Below are positions 30,107 through 37,903 of a stretch of 64,000 nucleotides of DNA, in pieces. Source of the stretch: Neorhizobium sp. UBA3556 (GTDB lineage Bacteria > Pseudomonadota > Alphaproteobacteria > Rhizobiales > Rhizobiaceae); assembly GCA_002376235.1 (NCBI GenBank), contig DFNX01000004.1:124001-188000 (forward strand), read 5' to 3'. Each line of letters opens with the position of its first letter. Position 1 is the first letter of the stretch. Under the pieces are notes generated by a model. That model was not told where the DNA came from. It saw only the letters and a program-made list of their open reading frames with translations, and searched no databases. Both the position numbers and the translations under genes were made by a program.

Positions 30107-31228
30107 ATGGAACCGGCCATTGAAGAAGAAAGCAAGAACCTGCGTCGTGGCTGGACCACGGGAACCTGCGCTGCTGCCGCAGCCAAGGCGGCCTGTCTTG
30201 CGTTGATGACGGGTGAATTTCCGGCCCTGGTCGAGGTAACGCTGCCTGGCGGACAACGTCCGGCCTTCGCTCTCGCCATGGAGGAAAAGGGAAACGGTTT
30301 TGCTAAGGCCGGCATCGTCAAGGATGCCGGCGACGATCCCGATGTCACCCACGGGGCTTTGATCATGAGCACGGTGCGTCGCGGAGCCGTGGGTACCGGC
30401 ATCACCTTCAAGGCTGGGTCGGGCGTCGGCACGGTGACACGACTCGGCCTGCCGCTGCCGCCAGGTGAGCCGTCTATCAACCCGGTTCCGCGAAAGATGA
30501 TCGCTCAGGCCATTTCCGAGGTCTGCCATGGCGAAAGAGATTTCGAAGTCGAGATTTCCGTTGCCGATGGCGAGAAGATTGCCGAGCGCACCCTCAACGG
30601 GAGACTTGGAATCCTTGGCGGCATATCGATCCTCGGCACAACCGGCATCGTCATCCCGTTTTCCTGCGCTTCCTGGATCCATTCCATCTGGCGCGGTATC
30701 GATGTTGCGCGGGCGGCTGGGCTCGATCACATTTCCGGCGCCACCGGCAATGTGTCCGAGAAGGCGGCTCAAGCTCATCACGGTCTCTCCGAGATCGCGT
30801 TGATCGATATGGGCGATTTCGTTGGCGGCATGCTGAAATATGTCCGCAGTCATCCGGTGCCGAAGGTCACGATCGCCGGCGGCGTTGCCAAGATGACTAA
30901 GCTTTCTCAAGGCATGCTCGATGTGCATTCCAAGCGCGGACTTGCGGATCTCGAAGCCCTCGCCAAGGTTGCGGCAGAAGCCGGCGCGGATGCCGATCTG
31001 GTAACGCATATTGCTGTGGCCAACACGGTTTCCCATGCCTTCCAGATCGCCGGCGAAAGCGGTTTTCCGCTTGGTGACCGTATCGCAGCGCTTGCCTGGA
31101 CAACGGCTGCCATGGCGCTTCGCACACCGGATATCGCCTTGGAAATTCTGGTCTTCGATCGGCAAGGGCAGCTTGTCGGCAAGACGCATTTCACGCCTTC
31201 CGATCATTCAGAACCTTTACCTTCCTGA
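30107..31228 (+). CDS. cbiD: Precorrin/cobalt-precorrin C1-methyltransferase CbiD
   Basis: A 373-residue protein with the CbiD opening RRGWTTGTCAAAAAKAA and later GGISILGTTGIV. CbiD performs C1 methylation with loss of the C20 unit in the anaerobic pathway. The rest of this cluster is of the oxygen-dependent type (cobG, cobN), where cobF normally does this step; cobF is not seen here and CbiD is its known stand-in in several alphaproteobacteria. Start is the ATG at 30107 (MEPAIEEE). It converges on cobM with a 25-base overlap. Confidence 0.94.
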   Translation: MEPAIEEESKNLRRGWTTGTCAAAAAKAACLALMTGEFPALVEVTLPGGQRPAFALAMEEKGNGFAKAGIVKDAGDDPDVTHGALIMSTVRRGAVGTGITFKAGSGVGTVTRLGLPLPPGEPSINPVPRKMIAQAISEVCHGERDFEVEISVADGEKIAERTLNGRLGILGGISILGTTGIVIPFSCASWIHSIWRGIDVARAAGLDHISGATGNVSEKAAQAHHGLSEIALIDMGDFVGGMLKYVRSHPVPKVTIAGGVAKMTKLSQGMLDVHSKRGLADLEALAKVAAEAGADADLVTHIAVANTVSHAFQIAGESGFPLGDRIAALAWTTAAMALRTPDIALEILVFDRQGQLVGKTHFTPSDHSEPLPS

Positions 31229-32001
31229 TCCTTGCTGAACTGATCCCAGCCCGGCCGGAAACGCCTTACATAGTCGGCATTGTATAGCTGGCTTTCAACG
31301 AAGTCAGAGGCTCCCAAGCCCTTGCCGATAAAGATGAGTGCTGTGCGTTCGACCGGCTCTTCCGCCAGCTTTGCCTCTATATCGGCAAGCTTGCCACGGA
31401 TGATCCGTTCTTCCGGCCATGACGCACGAACTACGATCGCCACCGGGCAGTCCGCGCCATAAAGCGGGGTCAGTTCCTCGACGATTTTTCCCAGTGCATG
31501 AATGGCGAGATGGATCGCCAGCGTTGCGCCTGTTGCGCCGAATGCCTTCAGCGTTTCGCCTTCCGGCATTTTCGACGCACGGCCGGAAACGCGGGTCAGA
31601 ACGAGGCTCTGGGCCACTTCCGGGATCGTCAGTTCGCGTTTCAACGCAGCCGCGGCCGCGGCGAAAGAGGGCACACCCGGCGTCAACGTATAATCGATCC
31701 CATGCTTTTCCAGCCGGCGGATCTGTTCGGCCACTGCGCTCCAGACGGAGAGATCGCCGGAATGCAGCCGCGCCACGTCTTTACCTTCCTTGTAGGCGGC
31801 AAGATATTCGGCCTCGATTTCGTCCAGAGAAAGCGAGCCGGTATCGACGATCCGCGCATCATTCGGGCACCAGTCGAGCAGTTCCTTCGGCATGATCGAA
31901 CCGGCATAAAGGCAGACCGGTGAGCGGGCGAGAATATCGCGGCCACGTACGGTGATAAGGTCTGCAGCACCCGGTCCGGCGCCGATAAAATGGACGGTCA
32001 T
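31204..32001 (-). CDS. cobM: Precorrin-4 C11-methyltransferase
   Basis: A 265-residue tetrapyrrole methylase with GAGPGAADLITVRG at the N terminus, CLYAGSIMP and TPGVPSFAAAAAAL. It methylates C11 of precorrin-4. Third gene of cobL-cobE-cobM, starting with a 4-base overlap on the cobE stop. Confidence 0.96.
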   Translation of the reverse strand: MTVHFIGAGPGAADLITVRGRDILARSPVCLYAGSIMPKELLDWCPNDARIVDTGSLSLDEIEAEYLAAYKEGKDVARLHSGDLSVWSAVAEQIRRLEKHGIDYTLTPGVPSFAAAAAALKRELTIPEVAQSLVLTRVSGRASKMPEGETLKAFGATGATLAIHLAIHALGKIVEELTPLYGADCPVAIVVRASWPEERIIRGKLADIEAKLAEEPVERTALIFIGKGLGASDFVESQLYNADYVRRFRPGWDQFSKDQEGKGSE

Positions 32002-32384
32002 GCGTTTTCTTTCATTTCGGCAAGAGCGCAGGTGGCGCCCTGCGAAATCAGGCGCGGCACGATGATTTCGGATGTTTTTCCCGCCGCTGCCAGCGCGGCA
32101 CCCTCCGAAAGACTGGAGGATAGTGTCTTGGCAAGGCTGTGGCGGGACACGGTTTTTGTCCGCGGTTCGGCTTCCATCAGGGCGTCATCTGCAATGATAT
32201 GGAGCGGCAGATCCAGCATTTCGGCCAATTGCAGAATGCCCGGTTCTTCGCGCTTGATCTCGCCGGTGGCCAATGCCGTGATCGATTCACGTGAAATCCT
32301 GGCTTCCATGCAGGCTGCATCGAGCGCCGACAGAAGCTCATCGCGTGTGCTGCCCTTGCGGCAGCCGAGACCGGCAATGATCAT
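31998..32384 (-). CDS. cobE: CobE / CbiG C-terminal domain protein
   Basis: A 128-residue protein beginning MIIAGLGCRKGST, the conserved start of the CobE/CbiG_C fold. It is needed in the aerobic cobalamin pathway but has no settled reaction; relatives act in the ring-contraction/methylation steps. The start is set by an ATGA overlap with the cobL stop. Confidence 0.9.
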   Translation of the reverse strand: MIIAGLGCRKGSTRDELLSALDAACMEARISRESITALATGEIKREEPGILQLAEMLDLPLHIIADDALMEAEPRTKTVSRHSLAKTLSSSLSEGAALAAAGKTSEIIVPRLISQGATCALAEMKENA

Positions 32385-33631
32385 GGTTCCATTCCCTTCG
32401 TCCAGCTCCATTGGGTCACCGGCATGGCCGGTTTCCAGCCTTGCATCGTTCCAACCGGTGCTGCACGCGATACTTCCATGCGGATGAGACTACCGCCGAG
32501 TTTCGCCTGCGCTGCCAACAGGACGGCTTCCATTTCCAGCGTCACGGCATTGGCAACCAGCCTACCGCCGGGTTTCAACGCCGCCACTGCCGCATCGAAA
32601 ACGCCCGGCTCGCTGCCGCCGCCGCCGATGAAGATCGCATCGGGCTGCGGCAGGCCGCTGAGTGCCGCTGGCGCCTCACCTTCGATTACGACCAATCCCG
32701 GCACGCCGAAGTTTGCGGCATTGCGCCTGATCCGCGCCGCTCGCTCTGGATGTGCCTCGATGGCGATCGCCTTCATGGATGGATCTGCCAGCATCCATTC
32801 TATGCCGATCGAGCCTGAACCGGCGCCTATATCCCAGAGCAACTCACCTCGCCGCGGGCTGAGCGTCGAGAGCGTCAGCGCCCGGATTTCCCGTTTGGTG
32901 ATCTGCCCGTCATGTTCGAAAAGTGCATCATCCAGGCCGAAACCACGCGGCAGGATGCGCGCATCCGTTTCTGCGATCACCTCGAGTGCAACGACATTGA
33001 GGACATTGATATCCTGCAATGCAAATTCACCTGCTTTGCAGACGCGCATTTTTTCGGCTTCACCGCCCAGCGCTTCCAGCACGGTGATTTCTGATCGGCC
33101 AAATCCGGTTTCGCTCAGCAGGTCCGCCAGTTCTCGCGGGCCTTTTTCATCGGAGGTTAGCGCAATGATCCGTCGGCCGGGATGGAGCAGAGGCCGGATC
33201 AGGTCTAGCGGCCGGCCGTGCAGCGAAACGGTCTCGATATCCTGCAGCGGCCAGCCGAGTCGTGAAGCTGCGAGCGAGAAAGCTGAAGGTGATGGATAGG
33301 TCGTGAACTCATCGGAACCGATATGGCGCGACAGGGTCACGCCAACGCCGTATAAGAAGGGATCGCCGGAGGCGAGCACGCAGACCTTGTGCCCCTTGAT
33401 TGCCAGCACATCGCGCATCGCCGCATCGAACGGGGTTGGCCATGGCCGTGCCTCGCCTTTTATCAGCGCTGCCGCCAACTCCAGATGCCGTTTGCCGCCA
33501 AAGACCACAGAAGCTTCCGCAATTGCGGTCCGGGCACTCTCGCCCAGTCCTTTCACGCCATCCTCGCCGATCCCGACAATGGACAGCCAGCGGCTTTGGT
33601 TTAAAGCTTGTCTTACTGATTCAGGAGGCAA
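32381..33631 (-). CDS. cobL: Precorrin-6Y C5,15-methyltransferase (decarboxylating)
   Basis: A 416-residue fusion: an N-terminal tetrapyrrole methylase (CbiE-like, VGIGEDGVKGL; residues 1-210) and a C-terminal class I SAM methyltransferase (CbiT-like, LLWDIGAGSGSIGIEW; residues about 215-416). It methylates C5 and C15 and removes the acetate side-chain carboxyl. No ATG is available at the expected N terminus; TTG at 33631 is used, with GGAG about 9 bases upstream inside cobK. The two TTG starts of cobL and cobK are one base apart on opposite strands. Confidence 0.93.
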   Translation of the reverse strand: MPPESVRQALNQSRWLSIVGIGEDGVKGLGESARTAIAEASVVFGGKRHLELAAALIKGEARPWPTPFDAAMRDVLAIKGHKVCVLASGDPFLYGVGVTLSRHIGSDEFTTYPSPSAFSLAASRLGWPLQDIETVSLHGRPLDLIRPLLHPGRRIIALTSDEKGPRELADLLSETGFGRSEITVLEALGGEAEKMRVCKAGEFALQDINVLNVVALEVIAETDARILPRGFGLDDALFEHDGQITKREIRALTLSTLSPRRGELLWDIGAGSGSIGIEWMLADPSMKAIAIEAHPERAARIRRNAANFGVPGLVVIEGEAPAALSGLPQPDAIFIGGGGSEPGVFDAAVAALKPGGRLVANAVTLEMEAVLLAAQAKLGGSLIRMEVSRAAPVGTMQGWKPAMPVTQWSWTKGMEP

Positions 33632-33632
33632 T

Positions 33633-34400
33633 TTGACCTACTCCATCCTCATCCTGGGAGGTACGGCGGAAGCCAAGGCGCTCGCCGCCCAGCTTTCGAC
33701 GAGCCCCGATTATGATATCCTGCTGTCGCTTGCCGGTCGCACGAAAACTCCGGCCGAGCAGCCGGTGCCTGTGCGCGTCGGCGGTTTCGGTGGTGCCAAA
33801 GGACTGGCCGCATTCCTGCGCGAAACGAGCGTCGACCTGCTGATCGATGCGACCCATCCGTTTGCCGCGAATATTTCCCGCAATGCCGCCGAAGCGGCAG
33901 CGTTGTCGGGCAAGGATATCATGGCGCTTCGCCGGCCGGCGTGGTCGCGACAGAAAGGCGATCGCTGGCAGGAGGTCACCGATATTGCCGCCGCTGTCGC
34001 CGCGCTCGACATTGCTCCGCGTCGCGTGTTCCTGACGCTCGGTCGGCAAGAACTGCTGCCTTTCGAGGCAATGCCGCAGCATTCCTATCTGGTGCGCAGT
34101 GTCGATCCGGTCGAACCGCCGCTGAAGCTGCCGACCGTTTCCTATATCACCGCGCGTGGCCCGTTCTCCGAAGCGGACGAGATTCTGCTGCTTGAACAGC
34201 ATGCGATCGACCTCATCGTCTCGAAGAACAGCGGTGGTGCGTCGAGCGTCGGCAAGATCAGCGCTGCCCGACGGCTCGGCATCGAGGTCATTCTGATAGA
34301 ACGCCCCCGCCTGCCGGATCTGCCATCGGCCAGAAGCGTCGAAGAGCTTGCCGGCATGGTGCGTCACTGGAAGCTCTCCCGCAGGAAGCGCGGCGAATAA
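33633..34400 (+). CDS. cobK: Precorrin-6A reductase
   Basis: A 255-residue NADPH-dependent reductase that acts on precorrin-6A. It begins MTYSILILGGTAEAKALA (nucleotide loop) and carries DLLIDATHPFAANIS and SKNSGG typical of CobK. TTG at 33633 is the start because it gives this N terminus and AGGAGG lies 4 bases upstream; the longer frame runs back through cobL. The 3' end overlaps the end of cobJ by 37 bases in a convergent layout. Confidence 0.94.
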   Translation: MTYSILILGGTAEAKALAAQLSTSPDYDILLSLAGRTKTPAEQPVPVRVGGFGGAKGLAAFLRETSVDLLIDATHPFAANISRNAAEAAALSGKDIMALRRPAWSRQKGDRWQEVTDIAAAVAALDIAPRRVFLTLGRQELLPFEAMPQHSYLVRSVDPVEPPLKLPTVSYITARGPFSEADEILLLEQHAIDLIVSKNSGGASSVGKISAARRLGIEVILIERPRLPDLPSARSVEELAGMVRHWKLSRRKRGE

Positions 34401-35128
34401 ACGATCGGTTTTTGGCCGGTCCGCTCGATCAGCCGTGTCTCGGCCGTGCCGACGATGACGCAGGTCGCCATATCGGCCATATCGCCTTCAGCGTCCTTGA
34501 GTGGCACGATACGGATCGCTTCGTCGGGGCGTCCCGCCGCGCGGCCGAAAATCACCGGCACGGATCCGGGCAAGTGGGCACGCAGGATATCGAAAGCCTC
34601 ACCCAACTGGTGCGGGCGCGTCTTGCTGATCGGATTGTAGAAGGCCATGACGAAACCGGCCGTCGCCGCAGCAATCAGCCGCTTCTCGATGATTGCCCAT
34701 GGTTTCAGGTTATTCGACAACGAAATGGCGCAGAAATCATGCCCGAGTGGCGCACCGGCCTTGGCCGCAACCGCCAGCATGGCGGTCACGCCCGGCACGA
34801 CGGATAGCTCGATGTCGCGCCATTCGGCCGGGCCGTCATCGATTGCTTCGCAAACCGCCGCTGCCATGGCGAATACGCCGGGATCGCCGCCGGAGACGAC
34901 GCAGACCTTGCCGCCGTTGGCTGCCATTTCCAGAGCCGCCTTGGCGCGTGCCAGTTCCTCGCGGTTATCGGAGGCGTGGCGGTGTTGGTCTGTTCTGAGG
35001 TTAAGTCGGTCGATATACGGGAAATAGCCGAAAAAGTCGGTGGATGCCGTAACTGCCGCCAAAGCCTCCGGCGTCATCTGATCGGGATTGCCGGGGCCAA
35101 GGCCGACAACGGTCAGAGACCCGGTCAT
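34364..35128 (-). CDS. cobJ: Precorrin-3B C17-methyltransferase
   Basis: A 254-residue tetrapyrrole methylase (GLGPGNPDQMTPEA, VCVVSGGDPGVFAM, VVPGVTAMLAVAA, VMAFYNPISKTR). CobJ methylates C17 and drives ring contraction. Last gene of the riboswitch-led operon, with an ATGA start overlapping cobI. Confidence 0.96.
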   Translation of the reverse strand: MTGSLTVVGLGPGNPDQMTPEALAAVTASTDFFGYFPYIDRLNLRTDQHRHASDNREELARAKAALEMAANGGKVCVVSGGDPGVFAMAAAVCEAIDDGPAEWRDIELSVVPGVTAMLAVAAKAGAPLGHDFCAISLSNNLKPWAIIEKRLIAAATAGFVMAFYNPISKTRPHQLGEAFDILRAHLPGSVPVIFGRAAGRPDEAIRIVPLKDAEGDMADMATCVIVGTAETRLIERTGQKPIVYSPRFLRESFQ

Positions 35129-35892
35129 TTGTTTTCTCCCGTCTTGTCCCCTTGAGGCCTGTCGGTCCAGCCGGGAACGAGCACGATGGAGAAATAGGGT
35201 GCCGGGCTTTCGTCACGTGTTTCCAGCCGCTCCGCTGCACCATTCGCCATCGTTCCGCGCTCGACATAAAGCGCGCCCGAAAGCTTTCCGACGGATGCCA
35301 GTGCGCGCCGGATCTTCGGCAAGTTACGGCCAACCTTCATAATCACGGCGCCATCCGTAACTGCGAGCCTTTCCGCGAGCTTATCTTCCGACAGCGTACC
35401 TGGCAGCACGCTCAGAATATCGTCGCCCTGCACAAGCGGCAGGCCGGTCATTGACCAGCAGCCGGACATGGCGGTCACGCCTGCAATCACGTCCGCCTGA
35501 TAACGATCCTTCAGCCGCAAATGCAGGTGCATGTAGGAGCCGTAGAATAACGGATCGCCTTCGCTCAGCACGGCAACATTCTTGCCGGCGTCGAGATGGG
35601 CGGCGATCTCTTCGGCCGAACGATCGAAAAAATCGTTGATCGGGTTCTTGTAATCGGCCTCGTCCTTATGGGTCTCGATCGTCACCGGGTAGACGAGCGG
35701 CAGTTCCACCGTGCCGGGGCGGATATGCGTCTCGACAATGGCGCGGCCATTGCCGGTCGAGCCCTTCTTGCAGAAAAAGGCGACGACATCAGCCTCTCGC
35801 ACAGCGCGCACAGCCTTCAGCGTCATCAGTTCCGGATCGCCCGGACCGGTGCCGACGCCGGTAAGTTTGCCCTTGATGATCGCCGCGTTCAC
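35125..35892 (-). CDS. cobI: Precorrin-2 C20-methyltransferase
   Basis: A 255-residue tetrapyrrole methylase with GVGTGPGDPELMTLKA and VAVLSEGDPLFYGSYMHL. It methylates precorrin-2 at C20 to give precorrin-3A. ATGA overlaps on both sides link it to cobH and cobJ. Confidence 0.96.
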   Translation of the reverse strand: MNAAIIKGKLTGVGTGPGDPELMTLKAVRAVREADVVAFFCKKGSTGNGRAIVETHIRPGTVELPLVYPVTIETHKDEADYKNPINDFFDRSAEEIAAHLDAGKNVAVLSEGDPLFYGSYMHLHLRLKDRYQADVIAGVTAMSGCWSMTGLPLVQGDDILSVLPGTLSEDKLAERLAVTDGAVIMKVGRNLPKIRRALASVGKLSGALYVERGTMANGAAERLETRDESPAPYFSIVLVPGWTDRPQGDKTGENK

Positions 35893-36518
35893 AGTCCGGC
35901 CCTCGCGAGCGCGTTGACGGCGGCCGCCGTCATCGCCGAGCCGCCCATGCGTCCGCGCACCACGGCATAGGGAATGTCGTGAACGGATTCCATCAGCGCT
36001 TCCTTGCTTTCCATCGCACCGACAAAGCCAACCGGCATTCCGATGATCGCGGCAGGGCGTGGTGCGCCGGCATCCAGCATTTCCAAAAGACGGAACAGTG
36101 CGGTCGGTGCATTACCTATTGCAACGACTGCCCCTTCCAACTCGTCCCAGAGGTCGAGAGCGGCGGCCGAACGGGTGTTGCCGATGGTTCTTGCCAGTTC
36201 CACGGTGCGGCTGTCGCGCAGGGTGCAGATCACCTGGTTTTCCGCCGGCAATCTCGCACGGGTCACGCCATGCGCCACCATTTCGGCGTCGCAATAAATC
36301 GGTTTTCCGGCCTTCAGTGCAGCGCGTGCCGCCTCGACGAAATCATTCGAGAAGCGGAAATGTTCTGCCGCCTCGACCAGCCCGCAGGCATGGATCATGC
36401 GCACCGCGATATCGGCCTGTTCCTCCGTAAAGGCGGAAAGATCGGCTTCCGCGCGAATGATCGCGAATGACTTTTCATAGATCGCATCGCCGACGCGGAT
36501 ATAGTCGTAGTGGGTCAT
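35889..36518 (-). CDS. cobH: Precorrin-8X methylmutase
   Basis: A 209-residue protein that moves the methyl group from C11 to C12, giving hydrogenobyrinic acid. The conserved stretches YEKSFAIIR, MIHACGLVEAAEHFRFS with the catalytic His, and GMPVGFVGAMESKEAL are present. The start MTHYDYIRVGD is fixed by an ATGA overlap with the cobG stop; the longer open frame upstream is shadow coding within cobG. Confidence 0.96.
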   Translation of the reverse strand: MTHYDYIRVGDAIYEKSFAIIRAEADLSAFTEEQADIAVRMIHACGLVEAAEHFRFSNDFVEAARAALKAGKPIYCDAEMVAHGVTRARLPAENQVICTLRDSRTVELARTIGNTRSAAALDLWDELEGAVVAIGNAPTALFRLLEMLDAGAPRPAAIIGMPVGFVGAMESKEALMESVHDIPYAVVRGRMGGSAMTAAAVNALARAGL

Positions 36519-37903
36519 GGTCGTCCTGTAGCTGCCGCTGCGAGCCGATCGGAACCGATCCGAGCCAGGCAGGCGGCTGAGTTTTCGCTTGGTCTTCTTT
36601 CCGATCTGACAAGATCGGCTAGGTGGCGAAGCGTGGCGTTGGTATCGGCAAAGCTTACGAAAGCAAAGGGTTGATCCGAAGCTTTTCCCTGCGCAATCAG
36701 AGAAACCCGATCCGCAGTGCCGCAAAGCGCAAGTGCCGCCGGTTGCGGATGGGCGCAGCCTTTCGGGCAGCCGGTCACATGCAGCTTGAAAGATCCGTCG
36801 AGCAGATCGCCGCATTCGGCAGCAGCTTTTGCTGCAATCTCATGGGTTGCGATCGTCGCCGAATTGCAGGCCGGGCTGCCAGAGCAGGCAGCAATATGGC
36901 CGCGTGGGTCGATGGAGGAGGTAACGAAGCCGTTGTCTCCGGCGAAATCCCGTAACGATCGGCAGGCGTCTTCGCTGCCGAAGAAGAGCAGCGAATGGTC
37001 GAGCGCCGGCTTTATGGATTTTATTCCCAGGCGGGTGGCTTCATCGCAAACGGCGATAATGTCTTCTGCCTTCGCCTGACCGAAGGCCGGGCCGATGCCT
37101 ATGGCGTGGAGGTGGTTTGAGAGCGCGAAAAGGTTGAAAGGGGAGGCTGCCTTTCTCGCCGTCATGCTCGGGCTCGTCCCGAGCATATGCGACGGATCGA
37201 TTGTCGCGACGCCGGCAGATCTTCGGGACAAGGCCAAGGATGACGATGGAGCGAGGTGCGTTGCCTCGTTCACCAACAAACCACCGGCCAGATCCCGTCC
37301 GCGGGCCTTGTTTCCCAGGCTTTTCAGCTGTTTCAGCAGGCCGATGACCGTGTCGACAACGAGTGTTTCACGTAAAACATTGAAAACAAATCCCGAATCT
37401 TCGGTGCCGCCGAGAACCAGTTTCCAGTCATGTTTTCCCATCGCGACAAGACGGATATCCGCCAGCAGATCCGAGTGTCGCAGAACCCCTCCACCATCGA
37501 CGACGACAGCCATTTTCGGGGCCAGTCCGGTGATGTCGCGCGCGCCTTCACGAATGGCCTGTGCCAGCGGTCGCGGATCGGCGATTTCGCTTCCATCCAT
37601 CCCCGCAAGCGGCGGAACCTCGACGGCAAGGCCCTCGCGCAGCGGCAGGTTCATACCCCGCACGTCTGCATCCAGATGTGGGGCGGATGTCTCGCTCAAG
37701 CCGCGGACCTGCAGATTGCCACGAGCCGAAATGTCGACCATGCCGTTACCATGGCTCAGTGCCAGCCGGCAGATATCCGCCAGTTGCGCTGGCGAGATCG
37801 CCTCGATCAGGGCGATCCGCGCCAAAAGCCCGTCGCCGGTCATCATCGGGGCTGACAAGGCTGGACAGGCGCCGCGTTGAAGGCTGAGCGGGAGCGCCGT
37901 CAT
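36515..37903 (-). CDS. cobG: Precorrin-3B synthase, with an in-frame palindromic insert
   Basis: CobG is the oxygen-using monooxygenase that makes precorrin-3B, marking this pathway as aerobic. The 462-residue protein is a sulfite reductase-like [4Fe-4S] enzyme: GMVDISARGNLQVRG in the N-terminal ferredoxin-like half, and Cys ligands in AACSGSPACNSA and HVTGCPKGCAHP. Between its halves, at about residues 218-250, lies a serine-rich stretch (PSSSLALSRRSAG, then IDPSHMLGTSPSM) encoded by an inverted-repeat element. The reading frame is unbroken and the motifs remain, so the enzyme is probably active. Confidence 0.93.
   Translation of the reverse strand: MTALPLSLQRGACPALSAPMMTGDGLLARIALIEAISPAQLADICRLALSHGNGMVDISARGNLQVRGLSETSAPHLDADVRGMNLPLREGLAVEVPPLAGMDGSEIADPRPLAQAIREGARDITGLAPKMAVVVDGGGVLRHSDLLADIRLVAMGKHDWKLVLGGTEDSGFVFNVLRETLVVDTVIGLLKQLKSLGNKARGRDLAGGLLVNEATHLAPSSSLALSRRSAGVATIDPSHMLGTSPSMTARKAASPFNLFALSNHLHAIGIGPAFGQAKAEDIIAVCDEATRLGIKSIKPALDHSLLFFGSEDACRSLRDFAGDNGFVTSSIDPRGHIAACSGSPACNSATIATHEIAAKAAAECGDLLDGSFKLHVTGCPKGCAHPQPAALALCGTADRVSLIAQGKASDQPFAFVSFADTNATLRHLADLVRSERRPSENSAACLARIGSDRLAAAATGRP
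37159..37246. repeat. Palindromic element inserted in frame in cobG
   Basis: Two ~30-base arms, 37159-37188 and 37217-37246, are inverted copies matching at roughly 22 of 30 positions; both contain CGTCAT and GTCCCGA. The first arm itself folds as GCTCGGG/CCCGAGC. This wording is common for intergenic palindromes in rhizobia, but here it is translated as part of CobG. Confidence 0.7.
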
